DNA of 64,000 nucleotides, taken from assembly GCA_015501075.1 (NCBI GenBank), contig JADNYJ010000013.1:124001-188000 (forward strand), read 5' to 3'. Positions 34,690-48,736 of the stretch are shown here, one piece after another (positions within the stretch are counted from its first letter, which is position 1; every line of letters starts with the position of its first letter). This stretch comes from Gymnopilus junonius (taxonomy: Eukaryota; Basidiomycota; Agaricomycetes; Agaricales; Galerinaceae). Below the pieces are notes generated by a model. It worked only from the letters and a program-made list of their open reading frames with translations. It searched no databases and had not been told where the DNA came from. A program made the position numbers and the translations under genes.

Positions 34690-35019
34690 GATGGTGACTG
34701 GGGAACGACCTTTCCGGATGACATCAGAACGGTATTTGGTTGTGTATGGCAATAATAGCACTCCGCAGGCTCTTCAACTTTTTTGTTAGCCACAATTCCA
34801 ATCCAAGAACGGCATGTCATACTCATCGAAAGGGTCAACCCCCTCCACGATCCCTTACACGGCACCTCACGTAACACAACGGATGATACAAAATTGAAAC
34901 GTCAGCGAAATAACTACAAGAATGATGTTCATTACTTTTCTAATCTAGTCGGTCTCTTCTACATGCTTTTCTAGTTGCACGTATATTATAATCGCAATTC
35001 AAAAATTTCACAGGTCGAT
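34690..35019. other. intergenic between Ohr and lysyl-tRNA synthetase
   Basis: Upstream region of Ohr and 3' side of the synthetase gene, both on minus. No gene is seen. Confidence 0.5.
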
Positions 35020-37304
<2,285 letters not shown>

Positions 37305-37972
37305 ATTTCGATGTAGGTGTAGCAAAGAAGGCTTTGTTGTATTGAACTTTGCGATGGAATACGGGGGAATAACACGTAGAGTCCTTAAAGTGGTGGTGGT
37401 AGATTTGAGAAAAGATAAAGGACGGATAATCCTGAGCATCCAACGTGCTCTTCTGCCTTTCAAAAAAAATCCTACCTGCCAAAGATGACTCGATCATAAT
37501 CTTGATTGAGGTCACGTGGGAGCGCGTCTGGGTTTCTTTGAACTTTCCGCCACTTGCAAGCCACTTGTAAATCATCAAGTACATGCGTAAAGTGTCTGAA
37601 TCTCGCAGAGTGTTTCTTCTAAACCGAGAGAATTTATATTCGACGAATACAGAACAAATAAATCAGGAATACAGTAGAGTAATGGACGATGTCGATACAA
37701 GAACCGAGCGTCGGATCCAACTTTGCCATTTGGTATCGATAGTATGAAGGTGTCAGGAATAGAACACAACTAGAGAGATAAAATAGTGATACAGAGACCT
37801 GGGTATCAACAGGACGTGCGTAGCACTGGAGGGAGAGATATCTATAGATGTTGATGAGATAGTACAAAACTCGAAAAGAAAAGAAAAAGTGGACGAGAAA
37901 GGCGTTGCCAAAACTTTGACCAAATGGAATTTGTTGGCCAAAGTGGGCGAGCGAGCCCAAGGCTTTTTGGAG
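37305..37972. other. intergenic: synthetase promoter and HMG-box 3' side
   Basis: The right part follows the stop of the HMG-box gene. The left part is the promoter of the lysyl-tRNA synthetase. Only shadow frames are present. Confidence 0.5.
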
Positions 37973-39221
37973 TCAAAGGAAACGAGACATCGAGTGGTTC
38001 CATGCATCAAATCCCGCATCTGTGACTGAGTCGTAAAGATTGTCGTCTTGTTCGATATAATTCCTGAACATGTAATTCAGGTAATCGAAAGAATCAGCAG
38101 AGCCAGCGGCGACGCTGATTGGGTAATTCCAATGCACGGGCTGCGCCTGGGGTTGTTGCTCGCCATAGGCGAGTAAGGAGTTCCCTGTTGGGACAGACAC
38201 CGTCGCTGTGGCACCATTCATGTTGGCGAGTACTGGGTCGATAACGGGGGCCCGGTAAAACTGTTGACCTCCTGAAACGACTTGAGGTTGCTTAGCCGGC
38301 TGAGGATACGACGCTATGGTGGCATCAGAGTTGTAGATCAATGATTGATCTTGGGGAGGGGGAAAAGAGACTGGGTGCCACTAAGAATGTACTATCAGAA
38401 TTGAACGATATGGAAGCACAACTAGTGCTACTCACACTTTTCAAAAGGATTGGAGCATCAACAGGTTCCCGTACCATGTATGGAATGTCGGAGAGAGAAG
38501 AGAGTTGCGAGGTCAGTGCCACCGTGCGATGAAGGTTGGCCGTACCGCGATACGAGGGATAGCGAGGGCTGAAAGCTGGAGAAGGTTCCACAGATGATGG
38601 AACACTCGAAGAGGACGAGCTTGAGGAGGGGGTGGAAACAGACATATATGACGGAGATGATGGTGGTGAGGATAAGGGAGCTGAGGACAACCTTGTTATC
38701 TGAGCACGGGGTGGCACAGGGTATGGCACATCCGGTGAAGACCTTCTGCCTTTGGTGTTCGAGGTACTAACACCTCGGCCGGCTCCCTGACCTGCACGAC
38801 GGGTGTTCCTCTCGAGCTGTTTCGCCTCCCTCTTCTCTTTCTTCTTTGCTTGTGCCTCCACCTTGAGCTGCTCTTTGTCTTTCTTGCTACGGGGTTTGTA
38901 TTTGTAGTTTGGATGGAGTTCAGAGTGAATATACTTGACGTGGTCAGCCCGTGTTTTCCAGAGAGCACGCTCTGCATCGTCCAGGTCTTTCCACATCATG
39001 CCAGCTTCTGTGGACGTGGGCCCCTTTACACGCTCTGCGTTTGCCTTCAATTCCCTGACTTCAAGGAGGGTATCTTCCTTCTGCTTACCTGTGCTATTGT
39101 TGTTACCATCCTGAGCCTTTGAACTTGCATTCTTGGCGGCGCATTGCGAGAGATGGGAGCGGAAGAGGATGAAAGCATTGGAGGGACGAGCGATATGGTC
39201 CAGCTCGGAGTCAGTGGTCAT
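37973..39221 (-). CDS. HMG-box transcription factor
   Basis: The N-terminus has IARPSNAFILFRSHLSQ, the first helix of a MATA/SOX-type HMG box. After a long insert (about 40 residues, N/Q/K-rich) come EAGMMWKDLDDAERALWKT and HPNYKYKPRSKKDKEQ, which complete the box and its basic tail. A Lys-rich region, a Ser-rich region (about 38600) and a Tyr/Asn/Asp-rich C-terminus follow, ending NHSMSRFL. The second exon is reached over an intron of about 65 bases (GTGAGTAGC...CACCCAG, near 38435-38370). The following G-run at 38358-38362 on plus appears one base short; with one more base the reading continues to SLIYNSDATIA. Sequence-specific DNA binding is inferred; targets are unknown. Confidence 0.85.
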
Positions 39222-39779
39222 TGTTGAGATTGTTTGCTTGGAGAAAGAATAGAGATGTTGTGAAAGCTGCAGCTCCTTGACGAGGTAGTGGTAGTGGTTT
39301 GAGAAGAAGAGTGCATTCAGAGTTTTAGGACAATATATACGCGCAGTTGGGCTCTGTCACACGCCGACAATGTGGGGATTTCCGGATATTTCGTTCATTT
39401 TTTCACGGCATTCAGTGAGACTGCATACATGGTTTATATGCATCCAAGCTTATTTAAATTACAAATTTTGACCATTGGAATCGAGGAACGAAGCACCAGC
39501 GACTCCCAGTAGTTTAGTCGCGTCTGCTAATGAGTCGCTATTTATGGATCCGACGCGTCGAAATAATGCCACAAAATGTCGCGCTTTGCCGATCGTGTTC
39601 AGCACGTGATGATCGTCGCTCTTCTCTTGGCTTGGCACAGGCAGTGCCACTTCATTGTCCGCGGATCAACTCAGTTATGGGCGGCACAGTTATGGTCTAA
39701 TATAAATAATCGTCAGTTTAACCAACTAAATCAATGAACCCTCGGAATGTTTGTTTTCAGATTACTTCTTGCTGACACC
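39222..39779. other. intergenic, HMG-box promoter side
   Basis: Promoter region of the HMG-box gene followed by DNA with short frames only. The CpG-poor tract begins at about 39780. Confidence 0.45.
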
Positions 39780-41930
39780 GTCTATCTTTAAATGTACATT
39801 TATGGACAACTTGATTATCTTGAACTTATATGCTGTACTAACTTCATGCCAGGTCTGACTAAATACTTCTGATGCTTTGAGATGCTTGAGAAATTTAGTG
39901 TTGAAAATCCTTTTGCATGTCTGATACCTCACTGTGGCACATTTCTTGCTGCTTTGCACTTATCAAATCAGACATCAATGCCATTATATTTGCACTTCTG
40001 CATGCAAGAGTCATTCAGTGTAAATTGACAGTGCACTCCATAATCCATTAACTACAAGAGTGCTGCTGTCACTCCCAGCCCTACAACTTTGTCAGCATCT
40101 TTAGTTAGCAAATGTAAGGAGGTCGCTGCAAGGAAAATAGAAAGGCATCACCTTATTCTGCTTCTGAGACTGAAGGGGAGGTTAATTCTATTCCTGTGGT
40201 ATTGGGATAGTGTTTCACTGGTCTTGTCATGAATTGGTAGAGGTCAAAGGTTTTGCAACTATCAGGGTCTGTATAACTGATGTCCACCTTGATCCCCACA
40301 CCTCTGATGCTAATGAAGGAAAAGATGTGGGTGTGATCCATAAGGTTGAGACAAATGTAATCTTTGCAGAGATCACCATAAGGCTTGAACTCAATTAGGA
40401 CATCTTTGAGGGGCCAATAGTGAACATTTTTAAGTTCAGAGCAGGGCCCAAAAGTATCAACAAGTAGGTCCCAAGAGAATTTTCTTCCAGACAAGTAATG
40501 AAATAATTCTAGGTTTGGAAGAAAATGTCCATTAGGGTCATTAATATCATCCTGAATGTATGTCACAGCTAGGTGATGAAGGATGTTGCCGATTGAATGA
40601 CCTTTCCATGGAGCAGGTTTTAACTTGAGGTGTTGGAGGAACAGCATCAACTCCAGCAGAGCCATAATTTCTTCTTCTTCCTCCACCTCAATCTCAATCC
40701 TTTCATAATGAAATTCTATAATGTGACATGCAGAATGTTTGAGGAAAGGAAGGAGTATTTCTGTCTGCAATTCAGTCATGTAGATCTTCAAATTCTTGAG
40801 GAGGGGAAGAGTAATTGAATTAAAGAAGATGCCAAGGGGTCCTGAGTCAACACCAGATACATGTGAATCAAGAGAGATAAGCTCATTGTGTTTAATTGGT
40901 GAAACAGGGATTAGAAAGATGTCCTCCAAAGGTTCCAAGATATCAAGAAGTTCTAAATGGGATAAACAATAGGCACATTTAATAAATTCCAGACATTCAT
41001 CAACATGTAAATTGTTGATTTGGGCTTGAGTGATGTTATCCCATATAATTTCAACTCCACAGAGGTGAGTGAAGGAGAGATTAAGCTCTGTTGGGCTCAC
41101 TGGGTTCAGGTGAATCATGGGACCACCAGTAGGATCTGGAAAATTGGACATTAAAGAGAGGGTTTGAAGAGAGGCATGCTGGGTATGGAATAGCAACATG
41201 AGTGAGGATGGTAGATTCAAAGAGAGTTTGCACCATTGGCTGGAGTGATTATTGATCAACTAAATGCAGGAAGAGAACTTTGTAGGTAGCTGTTCAAGTT
41301 CATCATCACAGAATGAGCCTTTGACTTGGATGAAGAGTGGGAGTTGACCCAAACAGTCAAGCCAGGCTGAAAGAGTAGTTTCCCAGTCCTTGAACAATGT
41401 CTTTGATCTAATAGAGAATTTGACAATGGTCCAAAGATGAGGTGAAGCCTATACAATTTGCCTCCAGTACTGGCATATTCTCCCCAGAAGCCACGACATT
41501 GTTAGAATCAATGCTTTGTTTTGAGAAAAAGCAACTGCACATTCCTCCCAAGTAGGGCTGTCTAGAGAAGGCAGAATGCATAATTGGAATATTGATGAGG
41601 TGATATCTGGCAGAAGACAGTAAACAAGAGGGCTATGTGTGCGATTGAGGTCATTTTGGAGCATGCAATAATGCTCCAGCATGGACTTCAAGGCTTCCTT
41701 TGCCAGGAGAATCTGACTTTCAAGGGAGATTATATCACTGCACAAGCCACAAGAACTTTGATCTCTGTCCTGACATGTGTTGAATGCAGGTTTATATGAA
41801 CACAGGGCACAGGTATAATTCTTGCCTAGAAAGGGGAGGAGTTTACAAAAGGCCATGTTACAGAGTGATAAAAGATTAAAATCACCTGAGATTTCAGCCA
41901 ACATTCTCAATATGCTTGTGGCCTTTTTAG
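39780..41930. other. CpG-depleted tract
   Basis: CG dinucleotides are almost absent: none in 40201-40560, none in 41281-41460 and none in 39781-40080. The flanking genes are rich in CG. TG and CA are common instead, as expected from deamination of methylated cytosine at CG. The tract covers the F-box pseudogene and about 370 bases beyond its end. Confidence 0.8.
40153..41910 (-). pseudogene. F-box/LRR-like gene inactivated by point stops
   Basis: One continuous frame runs from about 41910 to 40153. Its N-terminal Cys-rich segment (CALCSYKPAFNTC; SCGLCSDII) and HSPLVYCLLPDITSSIFQLC are typical of agaricomycete F-box-like proteins, and Leu-rich repeats with a Glu run (EIEVEEEEEI) follow. Two in-frame TAG codons interrupt it, one after RICQYWRQIV at 41449 (the family has Trp there, so TGG to TAG), the other near 41262. 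No frameshift is present. Both the stops and the missing CpGs fit C-to-T mutation of a methylated repeat rather than base-call errors. Confidence 0.75.
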
Positions 41931-42089
41931 ATACGGGTTGACGGTGAATTCAATACTTAGGTTAAGCACCAACCACACGGTGCCCAACCAGTGACATGAG
42001 TCACACTCACATGACTCTTGCTAACGCTCCTTTTTAGCCCGCCGACCCTATTTACAACTCTTAATGTTATCTCAACAACACTCTACCAT

Positions 42090-42174
42090 GGCTACCTAGC
42101 GCAATGGTAGCGCGTTTGGCTTCGATTGCCTCACGGATACCAAAAGGTTGCAGGTTCGAGTCCTGCGGTGGTCA
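42090..42174 (+). tRNA. tRNA-Arg (anticodon TCG) with a short intron
   Basis: Acceptor GGCTACC pairs with GGTGGTC (two G-U pairs) and the discriminator base is A at 42174. The D-arm is GCGC-AATGGTA-GCGC. The anticodon stem TTTGG/CCAAA encloses CTTCGA plus a 13-base insert (TTGCCTCACGGAT) directly after the base 3' of the anticodon, the standard position of nuclear tRNA introns. The T-arm is GCAGG-TTCGAGT-CCTGC, and the B box GGTTCGAGTCC at 42153-42163 is a perfect match to consensus. It would read CGA-type arginine codons. Confidence 0.85.
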
Positions 42175-42181
42175 TTTTTTT
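42175..42181 (+). terminator. RNA polymerase III terminator
   Basis: A run of seven T directly follows the tRNA discriminator base. Confidence 0.8.
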
Positions 42182-42607
42182 GCACTTTCAAATTTTCAGC
42201 GACATGGATTAACCGCTAGGAAGGAACTCGGAATTGGAATCGGAATTGGGTCATGTTTTATCCTGACCGTTCTTTTTTTTGCTCTTTCTACAACTAGTAA
42301 TGCTCTGCCTTTATATCTTCAATTGATATGTAACCTCATTCATGATCAATAGATATTCGTTATTCGTTATAAGAGGTAATTTCTACTGTAACAAACAATC
42401 ACATTGCGTATACGGTATACGCGAAACCCTTGAACGTAATGTACACATGATAGAAATATAAAATAAAAAGGAATTTTTGAAGAGGACGGAACGGAGGAAT
42501 CGTATCACAACAGGCTTTCGTGTATCCTAGAGCATGAAAAACGTCCAACCGGATTGCGTCTGCGTCTGCGTCTGCGGTATGCGCTCACACCTCCCGACCG
42601 ACCAAGC

Positions 42608-44525
42608 TCACAAACTCGCCCTCTGTCCAGCACCGCTGCCAACCTCAACACCATCCCTCACAGCCAACCAGCCCATCAAATCGCTCGTCAAAAACTCACT
42701 CGGCCACGCCTTCCTCACCTGTCCCTTCAAATACTCCACCGCAATCGTCACATTCTCCTCCTTGAGCCCAGCAACGACCTTGCCCAATCCAGGAGCCACC
42801 TCGGCGATGAGCCTGTCCACGAGCTCGACCGTCACGGGCAGACCGGTGTCGGCCACGCGCGAAGAGTAGTGGACCCATTGCCAGAGTTGGACACGGGTGA
42901 TCTCGGCGGTCGCAGCGTCCTCCATGAGGTAGTTGTAGGGAATGCAGCCGTTTCCGCCTACCCATGCGGCGGTGTAGGCGAGGCAGGTCTCAACGTTGTC
43001 CCTGACGCCTTGGGAGGTGATCTGGCCAGGCACGGTGGTGTTGAGCAGGTCATTGCCGGCGACCTTGACGTCAGCACGGAGCTTGTAGTACTAGAGGAAA
43101 TTTGGGTTAGTGAAAGGTTGTAATATCAACATTCTCAAGAACAATGTACCTGGTTAGGTCCGAGCATGTGCTCATCGAATACCTCTCGGGCAATCTTGTT
43201 GATGAGGGGTGGGCAATCCAAGTTCCATCGTGTCCAGCGGTGACTTCACGCAGCTTGTCTGCGCGAACCTTGGCCATGGCGATCTCATTGGCTTTGGGGT
43301 CGTCTTTGATGGGGATCTGGGCGGACATTCCTCCCATAGCAGCCACCTTGCGCCTAAAAAAGAATGTCAGCTGATTCGCCTCAAGAACTGCAAAGTAACT
43401 AACCTGTGGCAAGTTTGGATAAGGAGTCGTACGTAGGAATCCATGAACGGAACGGTCATGGTGACATCCTTGCGGTCAGGGAGGACCGCGCTCCGATCCG
43501 CTCTTCGCTTCTTGATAAAGCTGAAAATATAGTCCCAACTAAAAATAACATCGCATGAGATTATTCTCCCTCGACCTCAAAAGCTGCTTAGAAAACATAC
43601 CGGCCACAGTTCAACCCGGACGAGTGATTTCTCAACTCGAACAAGATCTCCTCCATTTGGAACGCGGCAGGCAAGGTCTCGATGAGGACCGTAGCGCGGA
43701 TGGTGTTGTGGGGCATTCCGATGTATGACTGCGAGAAGACGAAGACGTCATTCCAGAGACGAGCCTCAAGGTAATGCTCCATTTTGGGGAGGTAGAAATA
43801 AGGACCAGATCCGCGCTTGACGAGTTCATGGGCGTTGTGGTAGAAGTAGAAAGCAAAGTCGAATAAGGAGCCGGATACAGGCTGGTTGTCGACCGTAACG
43901 CGGGGCTCGTCAAGATGCCAACCTCTTGGCCTGTGGGGAAGGATACGAGATAAGCAAAAATAGTCGGACATGAGAGATACTGGAAAATACGGACCGAACG
44001 ATGAGGACAGCTGGGTTTTCAGAGAGCTTGTACTTCTTTCCTCCTGTTTCAAAGTCGATCTGGCGCCTGATAGCGTCACGAAGGTTGATTTGGCCATTAA
44101 GCATGTTGGCAAAAGTAGGAGCACTGGAATCTAAAACCGCGTAAGGACAACAAAAGAACAAATTGGATAGAAAACACACCTTCGAAATCAGCCATGAATG
44201 TCTTAGCACCGCTGTTCAAAGCGTTGATGACCATCTTCCTGTCTGTTGGGCCAGTGATTTCGACGCGACGATCTTCCAAGCCAGGAGCGGGAGGAGCACA
44301 GTGCCAGGAGGCCTCAGCACGAATAGCAGCAGTCTCAGGAGGGAAATCGAGAGGAACGCCCGAGTCCAAACGACGCTGGGCATCCTCACGAGCGACAAGG
44401 AGCGACTGGCGGGTGCTCTCAAAGGTGCGGTGGAGAGCAGCGAGGAATTTGAGCGCATCCTCGGTGAAGAGCTCAGCTTGGGCCTGGGGAGCGACCTTGG
44501 AATGAATTTTTACGCCTTGGACCAT
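42608..44525 (-). CDS. malate synthase (glyoxylate cycle)
   Basis: Starts at 44525 ([20 protein letters not shown]). [19 protein letters not shown] and TFMADFEDS, then [17 protein letters not shown] and [10 protein letters not shown] with the adjoining WDYIFS, are diagnostic. [13 protein letters not shown] and [20 protein letters not shown] follow. The enzyme joins glyoxylate and acetyl-CoA to malate, allowing growth on C2 compounds and fatty acids, usually in peroxisomes. The protein ends RASL rather than a standard SKL-type peroxisomal signal. About six introns. The G run at 43206-43209 (plus strand) is one short: the frame breaks exactly where WIAHP should continue [14 protein letters not shown]. 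In a single-copy metabolic gene this looks like a consensus error. Confidence 0.92.
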
Positions 44526-47500
44526 GGTGGTTGTGGATGAAGGATGTAAGTAAGGCCATGTTAGTTGAGACAGTGAGGGTTATGTAGGAAACCCGAATTT
44601 GGTCGGCTCCCCGTGATATCCGTTTCCGAGCTCCCGTTCGGATCGACGTCACAACCCCGGCCTTGTGTGGGACCACAATCACATGAAGCCCCGCTCTCCT
44701 CCAACGTTCGCGCCTGGCTCGTGATCCTCCTGCCTAGGCAACTCTCGTCTTTTTCCAGCGGGTACCAAGCTCCTTCCGCACAACCCCAACTACATTACCC
44801 ACACCAGCGAGGGTGCCACGCACACACGCTAGACATAAACAATTTCTCCTTATATTCTACTACTGTCACCGAGCTCAGAGATAACGATAGCGTTTCGGCG
44901 CGCTTAGCGCCATACTGAAAACAGCACATCTTGCATACCTTTTCTTGAAGAAGGAAATATATTGAGCTACCGGCTGTAAGAAATCCCGTTACTCTCTGGC
45001 ATTTAAATTTTCGATACCCCCACAACCCCGCATCTAATGATTTCATAGAACACATTTCGTGTACTAATGCAGTTCTCATTGTTGACAATATTCAACAGGA
45101 TGCCAGCAGTAAACTGCTAACCCAGTGAAATTTCCCGTAAGCGCTACATCTTACTGCCACAACCCGTCTTACGTCTTCCTCTACACCTTCCGTCGCAAGC
45201 CAAGCTCATTCCAGAAGGGTCTCACTCGGTGAACGCACACACCGCATTACAGCAGCGTCAGTATATAGTAAATCAAAAATAAGATCTGTCAGATCTTCCC
45301 ATCCGCTTCATTAATTGCCTCCCTCAACGGCACTCCGTCTTATCATCCACAGTCTGTATTCCTCCGTCGGAAAAGAGGGAACGCAATGCCGAACGCAGTT
45401 CACTAAAACAAATGGTGTTCAACTTAGTACCCGCCATCGTCGTACTCATTGACCGAGCCCCTTAAGACAACCCAAGAATATCAAGTGACGGACCGGCGGG
45501 ATGTCTGGTCGACTTTGATCCGCCGCGGGTTGCGCAAAAAAACATGCACCTAGCAGGGAGCATGAACTTCTAAACAGGTGACGGAATAGAAGCCAGAATT
45601 CCCATTAGAACCTTCGAATCTGCGAAGGCGATAAATCCCCTTACACGCTTCAGTCTTTTACCCACAACTCCCCTTATTTTTTATAAGAAGCCCTTGAGGT
45701 GATCCGAGTCCGTCGGCTGAGGGGTTAAAGTTGAGCAGCATAACCTGAACTAAATTTGGCAATAATTTCCAAATTCGTTATTTCAAATGCTGATGCCGGG
45801 GGCCCGGCCTGGATCATGACTTGCAGTAAACCTAGTAACCCAATGTTTCGTTTAAATGGCTCGCAGTTTCCAACTATATGTGAAAAACATATTATTTGAT
45901 GCAAGCTAATCAAGGTCTTAGGTTGAGAGATTAATCATAATAATCAATTTCATCTATAAGCCTGTTACATGGATGTCATGAACATAGAATTATTTAAACA
46001 CTATTTTAATGTCTGAATAATAAGATAGCATGCTATTTATTAAAGGATGATCAAATTGCTACCTAACCTGCAATGTCAAATTTGTGAAAATCTAAAGATG
46101 CTTGTAAAATGTCATCTATGCCTCTGTGCAATCGCAAATCAATGCCAGTCTGCTTCAACTTCAAATATCCAGACAGCATCTGAGGTTCAATATACTGATA
46201 ACTATCATCGAAGACCACCTCTAGACAGCATAATGGCCGCTGTTGTTTTGAATTGATATCCTCAAGTTAACCAAAGATGACGAGAAAGCCTCCCCAATCG
46301 CAAAATCACATAGTGCAAAAATTCGAGGTGAGGTAGGAAGGCATCATCTGATGTACTTGGAATGAGTGAAGTTGTGCCTAGGAGAATCTGGGAACGCCGA
46401 AGTAAGGGCATTCCATTTTGGGGCTCATATGAATTGGTAGCATGCTAGAAAAGTTTCGATCATTTATTTGTCAGGCTCAACGTGTGTACCTGCTTAAATA
46501 AAGGGACGTGCCTAAATAAGTCCGATATCTGAAGTCGAAACGGAAGTTCACCAGTTGAGCAACAAGTTGAAGTTGAAGTAAAGTTGACGACTCGGATCCA
46601 ATGTCACTTGATCCAGCTAATCTATCACATGGACAGGGACTGGCAACACGTCAACAGACTGACTCTGAGACTCAACAACTCTATGTCAGTTTAGGTCTAT
46701 TTAGTGAATCAATGTATATTTAGACAGCTTTCTAGAATTGAAAATGATGCATCATGCATCTACCAAACCATGCTTTACAGCAGACAGATTTAATAGGTCC
46801 TCCCGGTGTTGCCGTCAATCAATGAAAGCCATACCCCGGCATCCTTGATTGCCAGAATATTCAAATGTTTGAAAGGAATGTGATATATGGACACTCTAAA
46901 TTTAACGATTTCTCATTCAACTTGCTGTTGTTTGCCTTTTCAATGATGTCGTGGCCTGCCCTTCGATTGTTAGTGTTTGGAGCATTGGTGCTTCTGTAGG
47001 TAGTCAGAACAAAACAGATATTCCAATAAGAAGGTGGACATGATAGCATTGAAGTGTTGCCAACGAGAACACTTTCAACCGACCAAATCAATCATCTGAG
47101 TGCAAATTTGTGTACGGAAATCATCATGTGTTTCCGGATAACTCTTAGGGCTTATTATTATAGCCAAGGGAAGTCCGCCAGAGCGGCTGAGCCATGCCTG
47201 AGCAAATTTCAAATGTGTTTCGTGATGGGAAGAGTTGGGTCAAGATAAACGGCTGTCCACAATTGGAGGAGTGGACCAGGCGATGTCACCCAGGCATGGC
47301 ATACTGCCCTAGTATTAAGGGAAATAAGTAAATAAGTATACCATTAGTTCAGGCATACAAATGTTCCAGTATGCCAGGGATTTTGAGGCATGCAAAAAAC
47401 CGGAAAGGTTCCAATACAGGTTACCGTTGACTAATCGAGGACCTTTTTGCAGCCTTGGATAAGTGACTAAGGATAGATATATAAGCTGCAATGAACACAG

Positions 47501-47544
47501 AACTCGACGACATACTACATCAAATACTCAATTACACTCGGCCT
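44526..47544. other. gene-poor stretch, no recognised gene
   Basis: The left end is the malate synthase promoter region. Beyond about 44900 I find only short frames without motifs. 45700-47300 is AT-rich and partly poor in CpG, so it may be old transposon DNA, but no ends or domains are visible. Confidence 0.4.
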
Positions 47545-48555
47545 TCATGATTCATCGACATAACCATGCAGTTCATGATGTTGGGTAGATAATTCAAGCA
47601 AGTCTTCATTGTAGCCATCGATTAATGTAAGCTTAATTCCGCTTTCCTGACTAAATACCTGAAGTTGATTGACGGTAGCATCATCAATGTATAGAGGGCG
47701 GCCGTCCCTGCTGTATTGTCCGACATTCAATTTGACGTTGGTCAAGCGGCGGTAATTTTGAGACTGGAGATATATGACAGGGCCAAAAATGTCGGCTACA
47801 TGTGTCCAGTCAAATCCTATTGAGTCCCAATGTCCCTTTGATGTGTAGCCGAAATATCGCAAGAGAGGGAGAAAGGAATCATGTTCGGCATTGTTGCTGA
47901 TAAGCGAGGTACTCCCGAGATGTTGGAAAAAACAGGTCGGGTTAAAGACTTTGGTGTTCGGTTCTCCATATATAACTTCTTGAGAAGCAGTGTTTCCTTC
48001 AGAATAGAAATCAATGAGTTGTCTTCGAACAATGATACTGCCATCGACAATTCAACTAAGCGACATGCGGAGCGCCTCAGGAAAGGTAGAAGAATATTTG
48101 CTGAAAGAGCATCAAACGTAGAGAAAAATAAAGCGAAAGGGAAAGGGCAGTAAGATTGGGGAAAAAGAGACCAAAGGCGTGGTGAAGTGGGTCTTGATAT
48201 TCTGAGAAGCGGAGGCTTCGGAGATTGTGATGAACAACAGGCGTCTCTGGCGATTCATCGCCCCCTCTGACACCATAAAATTTGCCGGACTGGAGGTTAC
48301 GCGCAAAGAGCAGTAGCTCGAAACAATTATACACCGCCAAGATTTTAATTTGGCGGCGATACCATCCAGGTTGAGCACAGCCAGCTTCGCCCCAGTATTT
48401 CCCTCAGCGGAAACCAGAATAACAGGTCGAACCAGGAGGGTAAGTGTTTGTAGACCTAAAGCATTTTTCATGTTACTGGGACTGCAGAGACGGTGGAACA
48501 AATGGTTAGAAATGGCCGCATACAAATGTCGCCACCGGTCAGCTTGATTCCTCAT
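47545..48555 (-). pseudogene. F-box/LRR-like gene fragment with frame breaks
   Basis: Leu-rich segments spread over several frames: GLQTLTLLVRPVILVSAEG, AVYNCFELLLFARNL, NLTALSLY, and the C-terminal LKETLLLKKLYMENRTPKS then VNQLQVFSQESGIKLTLIDG. Together they resemble the LRR part of the F-box-like family at 16403-17577 and 40153-41910. No convincing N-terminal F-box is present, and several frame changes are needed. It is probably a decayed copy, though base errors could exaggerate the damage. Confidence 0.5.
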
Positions 48556-48736
48556 AGTCGGCTGAACTTACCTAGTCGAGTCCAGGGCCAAACTGTGTCA
48601 GTCCAGCAACCCAAAGCCCTTCTGTAATTGCATCCGGAATCACGCCGGGATTTCCAATTCCGAAAATCTCTCAACTGACGATGTCACATCTGAATGTGAC
48701 TAAGGGAACGCCCGACTCTTTGCCAGAGGATTCGCC

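Noticed and set aside
42554..43123. A 189-codon plus-strand open frame
   Set aside because: Shadow of the malate synthase gene on the opposite strand.
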